Source: Vagococcus entomophilus
GTDB taxonomy: Bacteria; Bacillota; Bacilli; Lactobacillales; Vagococcaceae
Length of the DNA: 64,000 nucleotides
Assembly (NCBI RefSeq): GCF_003987595.1
Contig: NZ_NGJZ01000001.1
Coordinates: 682,001-746,000 of the forward strand
Direction of reading: 5' to 3'
The position numbers and the translations under genes are program-made. Shown here in pieces: positions 7,878 to 17,003 of the stretch (position 1 is the first letter of the stretch; each line of letters begins with the position of its first letter). The notes beneath the pieces were generated by a model. That model was not told the origin of the DNA. It did not search any database and saw nothing but the letters and a program-made list of their open reading frames with translations.

Positions 7878-8705
7878 TTAGGCAATTCCTAACATTGAAA
7901 GAACAATCCCAATGAGGATAATGCCAAAAATTAAATAGTTAATTGAAACATTTTTCTTTTTGAGCAAGTAAAAACAAAACAATGTAATAAGTAGTGGAAC
8001 TAAGCCAATAAAAATTTGGTCAAGCATATTCTGAGTCTTGAGAATCGTTTTCCCTGCGACTACCATGTTCCACTTTACTTTAAAAATTACCATTTGTGCA
8101 GTCATTGCACCAACCATGGTTAACCCCACAATACTTGCAGCTTTTGTCAAAATGTTAATTAACCCATTTTCGTATAATTTTGATATATAAGAAGAGCCCA
8201 AGGTGTAGCCTAAACGACCACCGTACCAACGAATCATTTGAATGGGTACATTGAAAAGGAGTAAGAAAACAAGTGGAGCAAAAATATTTCCTGACTTCGC
8301 TAAACTAACAGCAATTCCTGCTGCTATCACTCTTAACACTCCCCAAAAAACTGAGTCCCCAATTCCTGCTAATGGTCCCATCAGACTTGTTTTGATGGCG
8401 TTGATTGAATCGGCATTAAAGCCAGGTTTTAGACTGTTTTCTTTTTCCATTGATGCAGTGATACCCATTACAAATGGAGCTAGTGCAACATTGGAATTGA
8501 AATACGACATTTGACGGACCATCGCTTCTTTTCTTGCTTCATCCTCTTTGTAAAAAGCGTTGATAAAAGGTAGCATTGTATATTCAAAACCTGATGCCCC
8601 TTGTTTTGCAGGCGTTACTGCCGAGAAGAGGGTAAAGGAGCGCCAATACATTTGTTTTAGTAATTTCTTTTCTTGTTTGCTTAAATCATTTTGTTTATTT
8701 GCCAT
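7878..8705 (-). CDS. PTS mannose/fructose/sorbose family EIID
   Basis: A 275-residue EIID membrane component. The N-terminal Y-W-R-S-F-T-L-F-S-A-V-T-P and the M-G-P-L-A-G-I-G-D-S motif are diagnostic. It forms the translocation channel with EIIC. It follows EIIC by 12 bp, ends 25 bp before the alpha-glucosidase and belongs to the sigma-54 operon starting at the EIIA gene. The substrate cannot be read from the sequence; the attached glucosidase suggests a glucose disaccharide. Confidence 0.92.
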   Translation of the reverse strand: MANKQNDLSKQEKKLLKQMYWRSFTLFSAVTPAKQGASGFEYTMLPFINAFYKEDEARKEAMVRQMSYFNSNVALAPFVMGITASMEKENSLKPGFNADSINAIKTSLMGPLAGIGDSVFWGVLRVIAAGIAVSLAKSGNIFAPLVFLLLFNVPIQMIRWYGGRLGYTLGSSYISKLYENGLINILTKAASIVGLTMVGAMTAQMVIFKVKWNMVVAGKTILKTQNMLDQIFIGLVPLLITLFCFYLLKKKNVSINYLIFGIILIGIVLSMLGIA

Positions 8706-8717
8706 TGTTTTTATCTC

Positions 8718-9539
8718 CTAACTAAAGAAATCGTCTTCTTCTAATTCTTCTTGACTGCCTGAATTATCTGTTAGAGCAGGACGTTGCATAATATCTTGGT
8801 TCATTTTTTTTAGCTGATAATCACGTTGAGCGGTTAGAACTGCAATAATGATTGCTAGAACCGCGATTGCAATCAAGGGTACTTTGAAATACGCAACAAT
8901 TAAAAATCCTAAGAAATAAAAGACAGAAATGTTATTTTCCCATAATATTTTCATTAACATTGCCATGCCGACTGCGGGCAATAGATTTCCTGCAACAGTT
9001 AGTCCATTTGTGATGACTGTTGGAATCATTTCTAAAAGTTTTTGTGTAGCAGAGGAACCAACCAAAATCGCAAAGAATGGAATCAACGCATAGATGAACC
9101 ATTGTAGTGTCCAAAGTCCAAAGTGAAGTCGAGTGATGCCTTTTTGATCTCCTTGGCTAGCTAAAGAATCAAATTTGCTTGCAAATGGTCCTACAACACC
9201 AACGTATAACAACGTTTTGATTTGTAGTCCAATAATTCCAAGTGGGATGGCAATCGGTAAAGCAATCCCTAATCCCCCGTGTAAATGGATGGCAAAGGCA
9301 ACTGCAAGAGCTGTTGCTAGACCTGGCTCTGCTGAACTCGCCCCACCAATATTAACGACGCCCATAAAGATTGTTTCAAGAGAAGCCCCAATCAATAAGC
9401 CAGTTTGAATGTCACCTAACGCAAGACCAACTAATGGACCAATCACAATTGGTCTGCCGAGCATTGTAAACCCGAGTAGCTCTTGCCCTCCTACTGTGAT
9501 AAATACGATAAGAGCAACAATTAACGCTTGATATAGCAT
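8718..9539 (-). CDS. PTS mannose/fructose/sorbose family EIIC
   Basis: A 273-residue polytopic EIIC protein with G-P-L-V-G-L-A-L-G-D-I-Q-T-G-L-L-I-G-A and E-T-I-F-M-G family motifs and a charged C-terminal tail ending in E-E-L-E-E-D-D-F-F-S. It builds the membrane channel with EIID. It is preceded by AGGAGG and lies between EIIB and EIID in the PTS operon. Confidence 0.92.
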   Translation of the reverse strand: MLYQALIVALIVFITVGGQELLGFTMLGRPIVIGPLVGLALGDIQTGLLIGASLETIFMGVVNIGGASSAEPGLATALAVAFAIHLHGGLGIALPIAIPLGIIGLQIKTLLYVGVVGPFASKFDSLASQGDQKGITRLHFGLWTLQWFIYALIPFFAILVGSSATQKLLEMIPTVITNGLTVAGNLLPAVGMAMLMKILWENNISVFYFLGFLIVAYFKVPLIAIAVLAIIIAVLTAQRDYQLKKMNQDIMQRPALTDNSGSQEELEEDDFFS

Positions 9540-9567
9540 ACTTTTTTCCTCCTAACCTGTCATTTCA

Positions 9568-10059
9568 TTACAAATTCATTTTTTTAAGGCTACTACTAGC
9601 TAATTCACGCTTGTCTCCAGGAACATTTTGTAAGGCAGTTTCTGGATAAAGTTGTACTAATTCTTTAAGGCTAGCGATTTCCTCGTCGGTTAACATTACA
9701 AATTGAGTAAAGGTTGTCTTGTTAGCTTGAACAGCTTTCCCAACATTTCCAATGTTCATATATAAAATATTGGATACACTTTTAGCAATTGAGACAGCGT
9801 CATGTACAGTTCTTACCAAGATTAACAGTTTCATTTTTTCTGCTCGAGGGTCCTGAACGAGCTCAATCGCCCCTGCAACTGTCTTAATAATCACCTTAAT
9901 TCCACTTGGAACAGCCATCTTCAAAGCCATTTGTTGAGTTTCATTTGCGGCAGTTTCATCATTTGCTACTACAATGCCATCAATCCCCAATTCTTTTGAC
10001 CATACCATCGCAATTTGTCCGTGAATCAATCTTTCGTCTACTCTTAGTGCTTTAATCAT
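9568..10059 (-). CDS. PTS mannose/fructose/sorbose family EIIB
   Basis: A 163-residue soluble EIIB. The phosphorylated histidine is H13 in R-V-D-E-R-L-I-H-G-Q-I, the invariant start of this family. It accepts phosphate from EIIA and passes it to the sugar in the EIIC/EIID channel. It is a stand-alone protein, as in the levan/sorbose subgroup, not fused to EIIA as in ManXYZ. Confidence 0.93.
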   Translation of the reverse strand: MIKALRVDERLIHGQIAMVWSKELGIDGIVVANDETAANETQQMALKMAVPSGIKVIIKTVAGAIELVQDPRAEKMKLLILVRTVHDAVSIAKSVSNILYMNIGNVGKAVQANKTTFTQFVMLTDEEIASLKELVQLYPETALQNVPGDKRELASSSLKKMNL

Positions 10060-10077
10060 TTTCTTTCGTCCTCTCTC

Positions 10078-10497
10078 TTATTCGAAGAAACTAGTTTCGT
10101 TCTCTTCGGCTTGTTTTAGTTGTACTCTTTGCATTCCGTTTTTTCCTTTTTCAATCATTTGCTCAAGCCATTCATCCGTAATCAAATCAGTGCCCAAAAT
10201 CACTTCGAGAATGAGTGGAATATTAAATCCAGAAATGATAAAAATATTTTTATGATTTTGAGAAGCAAGTGTTAATTTTTGATTGACACTTCCGCCGTAC
10301 AAATCAGTAAAGATAACAACCTGATCTTCTTCATTTAGTTCTGAGAAAAATTTTTCTATTTCCTGCTCAATATCAGGCTCCTCTTGGGTATAGGCAGAAA
10401 AATAATGAATATCAGGTTCGGTTCCTAAAAATAGCTCTAATGTACTTTGCATACCCTTAGCTAGTTCACCATGGGAAGCAACAACATACTTTTTCAT
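10078..10497 (-). CDS. PTS mannose/fructose/sorbose family EIIA
   Basis: A 139-residue EIIA with the phosphorylation site H9 in V-A-S-H-G-E-L-A-K-G and the F-T-D-L-Y-G-G-S core. It takes phosphate from HPr. It is the first gene of the five-gene operon, 38 bp downstream of the -12 element of a sigma-54 promoter, with AAGGAGG before the ATG. Confidence 0.92.
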   Translation of the reverse strand: MKKYVVASHGELAKGMQSTLELFLGTEPDIHYFSAYTQEEPDIEQEIEKFFSELNEEDQVVIFTDLYGGSVNQKLTLASQNHKNIFIISGFNIPLILEVILGTDLITDEWLEQMIEKGKNGMQRVQLKQAEENETSFFE

Positions 10498-10534
10498 CTC
10501 ATGTTTCCTCCTTTTTATTTGACACTAATATATA

Positions 10535-10551
10535 AGCAAGAAGCGTGCCAA
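10535..10551 (-). promoter_or_regulatory. Sigma-54 (-24/-12) promoter of the PTS operon
   Basis: The minus strand reads TTGGCAC, five bases, TTGCT, an exact match to the sigma-54 consensus. It lies between the LevR-type gene's terminator and the EIIA start. With the GAFTGA motif in the upstream activator this gives a complete enhancer-dependent promoter; no clear upstream activating palindrome was found. Confidence 0.93.
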
Positions 10552-10592
10552 CTTTTAAAAGGTCTGCTACGTAAGGTATTTGCGAGCATAAA

Positions 10593-10622
10593 AAAAAGTG
10601 CTTAAATAATTAAGCACTTTTT
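10593..10622 (-). terminator. Terminator of the LevR-type gene
   Basis: Perfect AAAAAGTGCTTAA stem with an ATAA loop (10593-10622), followed by further T residues on the minus strand, 14 bp past the activator's stop. It isolates the activator transcript from the PTS operon. Confidence 0.85.
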
Positions 10623-10635
10623 AAGCAGATTACAC

Positions 10636-13245
10636 CTAAATTCGACTTTTGAGTAATTCGTACATCAGTGATAATTCGTAATCATCAATAATCAGGTTGT
10701 ATTTAAGTTCAATTCCGTGAAAAATATTCTTCGAAACAGAAAAGAACTCAGCTTTTTCTGGATGAAGGGGCTGATCAGCCTTAGGTAGAGGTGCTAATTT
10801 CCTTGGTGAGATGAGCATTCGTTCGATCATGAGCGCAATGTGCATATATAAATTTAATTTAATCTTTCCATCGAACGCCCATTGATAATACTGTTCATAT
10901 TTATCAATAATCGTTTGGACTTCTTTGATCACGATTTGTGGATTCAAAAATTGTAGCCGATTACTGATGCCTTCAATGGTAAAAAACTGCAACATGTCTT
11001 CCATCATTTCTTTGATTGACGCAGTATTCTCTCCATTCTCGAGCAACAACTGCTGAAGTTCCTCTGCTCCTTTTTTTTCCATGATATCGTAAATATTTAA
11101 GACCGTTGTCTGTCCTGTTTGTTGTAAGTCGGTAGTCGTCAAAATAAATTTTGTTTTATCGAAATAGTCGTCCTCTTGTGTTTCAAGCAGATACTTTAAA
11201 TCTTTGTAGTCCATAGTAATAATCTCGGTTTCTTTTTTCAAGCTTTTCTGCATAATCCGTTTAATCTCTTCTGATAAGCCGACGCCAGACATACAGGAAA
11301 CAATAATATTTTTATTTTGAGAAATACCTTCATAGTATTGAGCTTTTGTTAATTGACTGTATCCTTCCGCCTTCTGAGCAATTTTTTTAAATGAATAATT
11401 TTGTTGAACCTCTAATCCAACATCTAATGCAATCGCAGTTGTAAGATTGTTAATGACTAGTAAATCTGACTCAATAGACGGTTTGATTTCTTTATACATT
11501 TCACTAAGAGAGCCCATGTCAAATAGCAAAATAACACCAGAATTTTTTTTACCAATTCTTTGTAAATAGCTATTTATTTCTGTACTAATCTCTTTCATTG
11601 AAGTATCTATGGGCATATCGAATGCTTCGAATAGATAGTTTCCACATAAATTATTGACGACCTCTTGAATACTAGTAGCCATCGAAGCGCCATGCGAAAC
11701 CAATATACAAACAAAATCAATACTTTCAATTTTTTTACAATCATTGGATGGTAATGTGTAAACAGTTATACCCGTTAGCCAGGAAATGAATTCTTTTGTA
11801 ACTTGAGTTTCTTTAAATATATAAGCGACAAAAGGATAAAATAAGTCATAGGATCTTGGATATTTTTGTTGAACACGTTTGCCTAGTCGAAATGCAGAGG
11901 TCTGAAATGTATTTGGCAATTCTAAAAAAAACTGATAAATAATAGCCAAGTCCTGCAAAGATTTGTCGTCCCAACCAATTTTCACGCCATATTTTTGTTG
12001 GATGATGTTGGTAAGATACTGATTCATTTTGCTTAAAGTTAGATTCAAGTACCCACTGTCAAGATAAACCTGACTTATGTTTTCTTTCATCATCCGAATC
12101 ATCTTTTGGATTTCAAACTGTTGATCGGAGAAATGCACCATGCTTTGCTCATTTTCTTCTATAGAGCGTGCAAAAGTTAAACAGTTTGAAGCGTAACTTT
12201 CAGTAGGCAACATAAAAGGAGCATCAAACGCTTTACTAGGATCAATTTCTATGTAAGAGTCAAGCGAGTGTTTGTTGCTAATGACAATTGTCTCTGCATC
12301 TTTTTGTTGGTTGTACGCTTTGGCACAAGAAATTTTCACTTGATTTTGTAATGTTCCGATGTTGCCTTCAAACTTTTCGAAGAGCAAATTGGTCACGCTA
12401 TCAGTCCCCACCTTGATCTTTCGGTTCATCCGCTTCGCTTCGATAAGATAACTATGGTAAAGCAGCTGATATCTCTCACTTAACGGTCTTTTATCATATG
12501 CTGGCAATTCAACATTCATAGGAACTCTTCTTCTAAATGTTTGTAATAAATAATGATCTAAACTTTCTGTGGTGGCAAAGACAAAATGAATCTTGACTTT
12601 TTTTGGTTTTTCCTTTTCTCCAAGTGGATAAAACTGTCCTGTATCTAAAAGCGTAAACAGCTTTTCCTGGCTCTCTTTTGGCAAGCGATGAATTTCATCC
12701 AAAAATAAATAGCCTCCATCCGCTTGATCGACTAGTCCGTCCGTATCTTCTAAAGCACCTGTAAAAGCGCCTTTTTTATAGCCAAATAAAACAGAGGAAA
12801 GTAATTCTAGATTATTGGCGTAATCTGCACAATTTAAAGTAATAAAAGAAGACTCTTTTTCTATACACTGCTTTTCTAAAGCGTATTCATAAAGAAGCGA
12901 AGCCAAGAAGCTTTTCCCCACTCCAGAAGGTCCCGTAATCATAATCGGAAAGCCATGTGGTGGGTAAATCACCGACGTCTTACACGCTTCAATGATCTTA
13001 TTGAGACTTCCTTGGTAGCCAATAAATTTACAAAAAGCATCTTTCGGGTCAGAAACGGACCAATAAACCGGCTTGGTCCCTTCTTTCATTACTAAATGTT
13101 CTTCGAGTAGTTGGGAGAGATAAAGGCTTGTCACTCCACGGCTTAAATCTGCTTTATCCGCAATGTTTTGAGTAGTTATAAGTTTTTTATCACTAAGCAC
13201 CAATTCTTTTAAGCAATCTAAAACAAAGTATTTTGCTTTTTTCAT
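10636..13245 (-). CDS. LevR-type sigma-54 activator with PTS regulation domains
   Basis: An 869-residue activator. Order: N-terminal helix-turn-helix (residues 1-65), AAA+ domain with Walker A G-P-S-G-V-G-K-S (105-112), G-A-F-T-G-A (159-164, contacts sigma-54) and Walker B F-L-D-E-I-H (181-186), a first PRD, an EIIA-Man-like domain (V-S-H-G-A-S), an EIIB-like domain (V-S-C-M-S-G-V-G) and a C-terminal PRD with M-H-I-A-L-M-I-E-R. In LevR relatives, phosphorylation of the PRDs by HPr or EIIB sets activity. It lies directly upstream of the PTS operon it should control and has its own sigma-A promoter. Confidence 0.93.
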   Translation of the reverse strand: MKKAKYFVLDCLKELVLSDKKLITTQNIADKADLSRGVTSLYLSQLLEEHLVMKEGTKPVYWSVSDPKDAFCKFIGYQGSLNKIIEACKTSVIYPPHGFPIMITGPSGVGKSFLASLLYEYALEKQCIEKESSFITLNCADYANNLELLSSVLFGYKKGAFTGALEDTDGLVDQADGGYLFLDEIHRLPKESQEKLFTLLDTGQFYPLGEKEKPKKVKIHFVFATTESLDHYLLQTFRRRVPMNVELPAYDKRPLSERYQLLYHSYLIEAKRMNRKIKVGTDSVTNLLFEKFEGNIGTLQNQVKISCAKAYNQQKDAETIVISNKHSLDSYIEIDPSKAFDAPFMLPTESYASNCLTFARSIEENEQSMVHFSDQQFEIQKMIRMMKENISQVYLDSGYLNLTLSKMNQYLTNIIQQKYGVKIGWDDKSLQDLAIIYQFFLELPNTFQTSAFRLGKRVQQKYPRSYDLFYPFVAYIFKETQVTKEFISWLTGITVYTLPSNDCKKIESIDFVCILVSHGASMATSIQEVVNNLCGNYLFEAFDMPIDTSMKEISTEINSYLQRIGKKNSGVILLFDMGSLSEMYKEIKPSIESDLLVINNLTTAIALDVGLEVQQNYSFKKIAQKAEGYSQLTKAQYYEGISQNKNIIVSCMSGVGLSEEIKRIMQKSLKKETEIITMDYKDLKYLLETQEDDYFDKTKFILTTTDLQQTGQTTVLNIYDIMEKKGAEELQQLLLENGENTASIKEMMEDMLQFFTIEGISNRLQFLNPQIVIKEVQTIIDKYEQYYQWAFDGKIKLNLYMHIALMIERMLISPRKLAPLPKADQPLHPEKAEFFSVSKNIFHGIELKYNLIIDDYELSLMYELLKSRI

Positions 13246-13303
13246 CTAGACATCTCCAATGTGTTTTCTTTACAGGAATGGTTTACTAAAAATATTCATG
13301 GTT

Positions 13304-13332
13304 ACTATACACTATTTTAATTGAATACACAA
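13304..13332 (-). promoter_or_regulatory. Sigma-A promoter of the LevR-type gene
   Basis: On the minus strand TTGTGT (13327-13332), 17 bp, TATAGT (13304-13309), about 60 bp before the start codon. Confidence 0.6.
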
Positions 13333-13403
13333 TTATAAATCCTAAGTTACGTAATTTCGGCTATATATATGTGTCAGAGACGGGTTTTAAATAGCACAAA
13401 ACA

Positions 13404-13412
13404 TGCTATACT
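13404..13412 (+). promoter_or_regulatory. Extended -10 promoter of the P-loop kinase gene
   Basis: TGCTATACT, an extended -10 element, lies 22 bp before the proposed TTG start. No good -35 hexamer is visible. Confidence 0.5.
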
Positions 13413-13433
13413 ATCTAAAAAGGAGTGATAGTT

Positions 13434-14045
13434 TTGGGATTATTTGTAATTATTGGACCTCAAGCGGTGGGAAAAATGACCGTGGGAAAAGAATTAGAGC
13501 AGCATATGGATGGAAAATTACTGTTTAACCATCAAACGATTGACTTATTTGCAAATTTTTTGACCTATGATAAAAGGACCTTTCAATTATCCGATCAAAC
13601 GAGAAAGAGTCTATTTAAGGCATTTGTTGCCGAACCTGAACACAATGCAGTGAACACACTTATCTTTACGATTTTAATCAATTTTAGTGCAGCGGATGAT
13701 ATTCAATTTTTAAAAGAGATTAGTGAAATTTTTCTAAACGCAGGGCAGCCTGTCTATTTCCTCGAACTTGCTGCCGATTTAGACACCCGACTAGAACGGA
13801 ATCAATGTGAAAGTCGACTTCAGGCAAAACCGTCAAAACGAGATTTAGCCTTTTCCAAAAAAGAGCTGTTAGACTCTCACCATCAGTTTCGACTCAATTC
13901 TTTGGACGGTGAACTAGCCAATCTATTCCCTACTGTTCATCATCTAAAGGTTAATAATACTGAATTAAGCAGTCAAGAAGTGGTGAAAGAAGTTTTAACT
14001 ACATGGCCAGAGCTAAAAAACGAAAAGAATATGAAGCAAAAATAA
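13434..14045 (+). CDS. P-loop NTPase, shikimate-kinase-like
   Basis: A 203-residue cytosolic protein with a Walker A loop G-P-Q-A-V-G-K-M at residues 8-15, similar to small P-loop kinases, plus C-terminal basic helices (K-P-S-K-R-D-L-A-F). The substrate is unknown. TTG 13434 is preferred because AGGAG at 13421-13425 lies 8 nt upstream; an in-frame GTG at 13425 overlaps that site. It is monocistronic, with its own promoter and a terminator that overlaps its last codons. Confidence 0.7.
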   Translation: MGLFVIIGPQAVGKMTVGKELEQHMDGKLLFNHQTIDLFANFLTYDKRTFQLSDQTRKSLFKAFVAEPEHNAVNTLIFTILINFSAADDIQFLKEISEIFLNAGQPVYFLELAADLDTRLERNQCESRLQAKPSKRDLAFSKKELLDSHHQFRLNSLDGELANLFPTVHHLKVNNTELSSQEVVKEVLTTWPELKNEKNMKQK

Positions 14046-14073
14046 AAACTACTTTTGCTTCATACTCTTTTCG
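14021..14073. terminator. Bidirectional terminator overlapping the kinase 3' end
   Basis: A 21-bp stem with one mismatch (14021-14041 with 14053-14073) includes the last codons of the P-loop gene and lies 27 bp before the yebC stop, so it can serve both convergent genes. Confidence 0.7.
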
Positions 14074-14100
14074 TTACAACAGTCCCGTATCCGTCTATTT

Positions 14101-14823
14101 TTAGTCTAACTCTACATTATGATGAACTTTTTGTACATCCTCTAAATCTTCTAAAACATCAATCATTTTCTCGAATTTTTCCAAATCTTCACCAGACAGT
14201 GAGACTTCGTTTTGCGCAATCATTTCCATTTCAGCGACAGTAAAATCAGTAACCCCAAATTCCTTTAAGGTTTCTTGTACAGTATGGAATTCCTCAGGCT
14301 CCCCGTAAACGACGATTTGTCCTTCTTCCTCAGTAACATCACGAACATCAACATCTTTTTCCATCAAGAACTCTAAAACAGAGTCAGCATCTGTGTTCTT
14401 ACCATCAAAACTAAAGAGTGCTGTGTTATCAAACATGTAAGCGACAGAACCACTTACCCCCATGTTCCCTCCGTTTTTACCAAATGCAGCACGTACATCC
14501 GCTGCGGTTCGATTGACATTATTGGTCAAAGCATCGACAATAACCATTGATCCGTTTGGTCCAAAACCCTCATAACGTAATTCTGAGTAGGTTTCGTCTC
14601 CGGTACCTTTCGCTTTTTCAATGGCACGATCAATAATATGCTTAGGTACATTGTATGTTTTAGCACGTTCAATGACAAAACGTAATTTTTGATTTGCGTG
14701 TGGATCTGGATCTCCTTGCTTTGCTGCTACATAAATTTCAATTCCGAATTTTGCATAAACTCGGCTGTTATTTGCATCTTTTGCTGCTTTTTTTTCTTTA
14801 ATATTTGCCCATTTACGGCCCAT
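14101..14823 (-). CDS. yebC: YebC/PmpR family protein
   Basis: A 240-residue YebC-family protein with the conserved G-R-K-W-A-N-I start, [24 protein letters not shown] and the R-Y-E-G-F-G-P-N-G motif. Members are annotated as transcription regulators; more recent work links the family to translation of proline-rich stretches. ATG 14823 gives the canonical N-terminus. It is convergent with the P-loop gene and separate from the yqe operon. Confidence 0.93.
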   Translation of the reverse strand: MGRKWANIKEKKAAKDANNSRVYAKFGIEIYVAAKQGDPDPHANQKLRFVIERAKTYNVPKHIIDRAIEKAKGTGDETYSELRYEGFGPNGSMVIVDALTNNVNRTAADVRAAFGKNGGNMGVSGSVAYMFDNTALFSFDGKNTDADSVLEFLMEKDVDVRDVTEEEGQIVVYGEPEEFHTVQETLKEFGVTDFTVAEMEMIAQNEVSLSGEDLEKFEKMIDVLEDLEDVQKVHHNVELD

Positions 14824-14923
14824 ATAGTACACCACTTTCTATTTCTCTTTAAACTGCTTTACTTGTCTATTATAAAGATTTTTTTAGCTTTTGAAAAGCT
14901 TTTTCTGGATGGGGACAACGAAG

Positions 14924-14963
14924 GAAAAGATGTTCGCTTTATTATTTAGGCGACATCTTTCTC
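14924..14963 (-). terminator. Probable terminator of tmcAL
   Basis: GAAAGATGTCGCC pairs with GCGAACATCTTTTC across an AT-rich loop just past the tmcAL stop; the following T run is short. Confidence 0.45.
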
Positions 14964-14964
14964 T

Positions 14965-16155
14965 TTACTGATTCGCTGTGTCTAAAAAAATTGGTTTTCT
15001 ATAGTAATCTTGTTCTAACGGCATTTTTTGAGATAGTTGGTAAATTTGTCCCATTTTTATATCTAAGGCCGCTTTCTTCTCATTTGCTTTGGCAATATTC
15101 GTAATAAAAGGATAAGGTGTGTCATTTTTTCTCTCTTTTAAAAAGCTACGTCCTGTTTGATTGAACCCTAAAATCCGAATGAATGGTTGTGCCCAAACAG
15201 CATTGATTTCTGCTTGAGTAACATTGCCCAAAATATAGGTACATAGGCGCTGAATTCGAGTATGCGTAAATCGTTTTGACTTGACTGAATTGACAAAAGA
15301 TTCAAAGTCAGAACTAGCCTTGATTTTGTCTTTCAAGCGGTATTCGATTCCTTCTGTCATTTGATAAATTGTGGCTAACTCTTCATGTGAACTGGTAATC
15401 AGTTTATATTTGAGCAAGGAAAAGTAAGCATTCCATGAGTTTTTTGGTTCAAAACAGATATCAAGAAACGTCTGTGCGGGGACAACCTTTTTTAATTGTG
15501 CGTGATTTGAATTTTTAAATAGCTCATTGCGAATGGCGCTAGCACTTGCGATTCGTGAAGAGCTATTTAATGTGGCTTCATGAAAATCTGCGAGTTGTCT
15601 TTTTATTGGGAGCAATTTCATCGGTGTTTTGTAGGTTTGATTTTCTTTGGCATACGCCATTCCAAGTATATGATTGGGAGAAGAAAAATCAAAAAAGCTT
15701 CCTTCGCATAATTCCCGGTAAACCGCCGTCATTTGCTGGGGATAGTTCATCCCATTATTTTTAAGTTGCTGAAAACGAGCTTCAATTAAAGCTTTGTTTT
15801 CTTGATGGAATCGAGCAAATTGCTCATAATCAACCGTTTCTTTACTGTCTGTGCCAAAACACAGACTGTCTACCTGAAGCGCTTGGAGTAGCGCAATACT
15901 ACCACGTGCAAAATAGTCCGCAGATTGAGTAGCAAACGCAAAAGGCAACTCAATGACTAAATCAATCCCATTCTTTAATGCTTCATTTGTTCGAGTCCAC
16001 TTGTTATAAATAGCAGGCTCTCCTCGCTGTAAAAAATTCCCGCTCATCACAGCAACCATGACCTCGGCATGACTCTCTTTTTTAGCCTGTTCGATGTGAT
16101 AAGCATGTCCATTGTGAAACGGATTATATTCCACAACCAAACCACATGCCTTCAT
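14965..16155 (-). CDS. tmcAL: tRNA(Met) cytidine acetate ligase TmcAL (YlbM)
   Basis: A 396-residue enzyme of the YlbM family, which in Bacillus acetylates the wobble cytidine of elongator tRNA-Met using acetate and ATP. The N-terminus has the nucleotidyltransferase signature E-Y-N-P-F-H-N-G-H near residues 10-18, then V-M-S-G-N-F-x-Q-R-G-E-P-A. ATG 16155 with AAAGGAG upstream is used; an upstream in-frame ATG would read through an intergenic hairpin. It is the last gene after yqeM, separated by a terminator-like stem. Confidence 0.9.
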   Translation of the reverse strand: MKACGLVVEYNPFHNGHAYHIEQAKKESHAEVMVAVMSGNFLQRGEPAIYNKWTRTNEALKNGIDLVIELPFAFATQSADYFARGSIALLQALQVDSLCFGTDSKETVDYEQFARFHQENKALIEARFQQLKNNGMNYPQQMTAVYRELCEGSFFDFSSPNHILGMAYAKENQTYKTPMKLLPIKRQLADFHEATLNSSSRIASASAIRNELFKNSNHAQLKKVVPAQTFLDICFEPKNSWNAYFSLLKYKLITSSHEELATIYQMTEGIEYRLKDKIKASSDFESFVNSVKSKRFTHTRIQRLCTYILGNVTQAEINAVWAQPFIRILGFNQTGRSFLKERKNDTPYPFITNIAKANEKKAALDIKMGQIYQLSQKMPLEQDYYRKPIFLDTANQ

Positions 16156-16175
16156 AGCAAGACTCCTTTCACTAA

Positions 16176-16213
16176 AATAAGAGTTTGAGCAATAAAACAC
16201 TCGAACTCTTATT
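16176..16213 (-). terminator. Terminator-like hairpin between yqeM and tmcAL
   Basis: A 14-bp stem with one G-U pair (16176-16189 with 16200-16213) followed on the minus strand by TTTTAG. It lies inside the operon, so it may reduce tmcAL transcription or mark the true operon end. Confidence 0.55.
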
Positions 16214-16241
16214 CTGTACTCTTAAGTTCAACCAGTTGAAT

Positions 16242-17003
16242 TTATGCGAATTCAGTGGCTTTTTTACAAACAAAAAACCATCGCTTACTTTCTTCAGTAG
16301 GTTCGCTATCTTCAAAATCTGCACAGACTTGTACTTGATCAAAACCAGCGCTTTCTAGCATCCGTAAATAATTTTCAATGCTATAGGTTCTTTCTCGATG
16401 CAATTCGTCATAGCGCACAAACCGTTCGTTGCCATCTTGACCTTCTTTTACAAAAAATGTTAAAAAATGTTCGATACTATGCGCTTCGTTCCCTGGATAA
16501 CTGTCCCATAGAAACGCAAACTCATCTGTTTGATAATGATAACTGTATTCTGGAAATAAGGTATCAACTTGATAAAGAGAATGTACGTCAAAAATAAATG
16601 TCCCTTCTGCTTCAAGGGCTTCGTGCACTGTGTCAAATACTTGTTGCACCTCTTGTGGACTTTCCATATAACAAATAGAGTCTGAAAAGCAAGTAATGGC
16701 TTCATAGGTTCCATCCTCAGACAAATCCATCATATCACCAAGGACAAACTGTAAATTTGTTCTTGGCGAAGCGTCCATCGCCCGTGTACTTGCAACAGAG
16801 AGCATCTCTTCTGATAGATCAAGCGCTGTAACATCATAGCCTTCTTTAGCAAAAGAAAGAGCTAAGGCACCGGTCCCGCAAGCCAACTCTAAAATTCGTT
16901 TAGTAGTTGTAGGCAAATGCCTTTTTGCAAAAGTCAGCCACTTTGCATATAATGAGACATCCATCACTTCGTCATATACAAAAGCAAAGGTTTCATAATT
17001 CAT
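16242..17003 (-). CDS. yqeM: Class I SAM-dependent methyltransferase (YqeM type)
   Basis: A 253-residue Rossmann-fold methyltransferase with motif I E-L-A-C-G-T-G-A-L, the acidic loop D-L-S-E-E-M-L and the F-V-L-G-D-M motif. The substrate of YqeM is not established. The start overlaps the rsfS stop by one base (TAATG), indicating coupling. It follows rsfS as in other Firmicutes. Confidence 0.87.
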   Translation of the reverse strand: MNYETFAFVYDEVMDVSLYAKWLTFAKRHLPTTTKRILELACGTGALALSFAKEGYDVTALDLSEEMLSVASTRAMDASPRTNLQFVLGDMMDLSEDGTYEAITCFSDSICYMESPQEVQQVFDTVHEALEAEGTFIFDVHSLYQVDTLFPEYSYHYQTDEFAFLWDSYPGNEAHSIEHFLTFFVKEGQDGNERFVRYDELHRERTYSIENYLRMLESAGFDQVQVCADFEDSEPTEESKRWFFVCKKATEFA

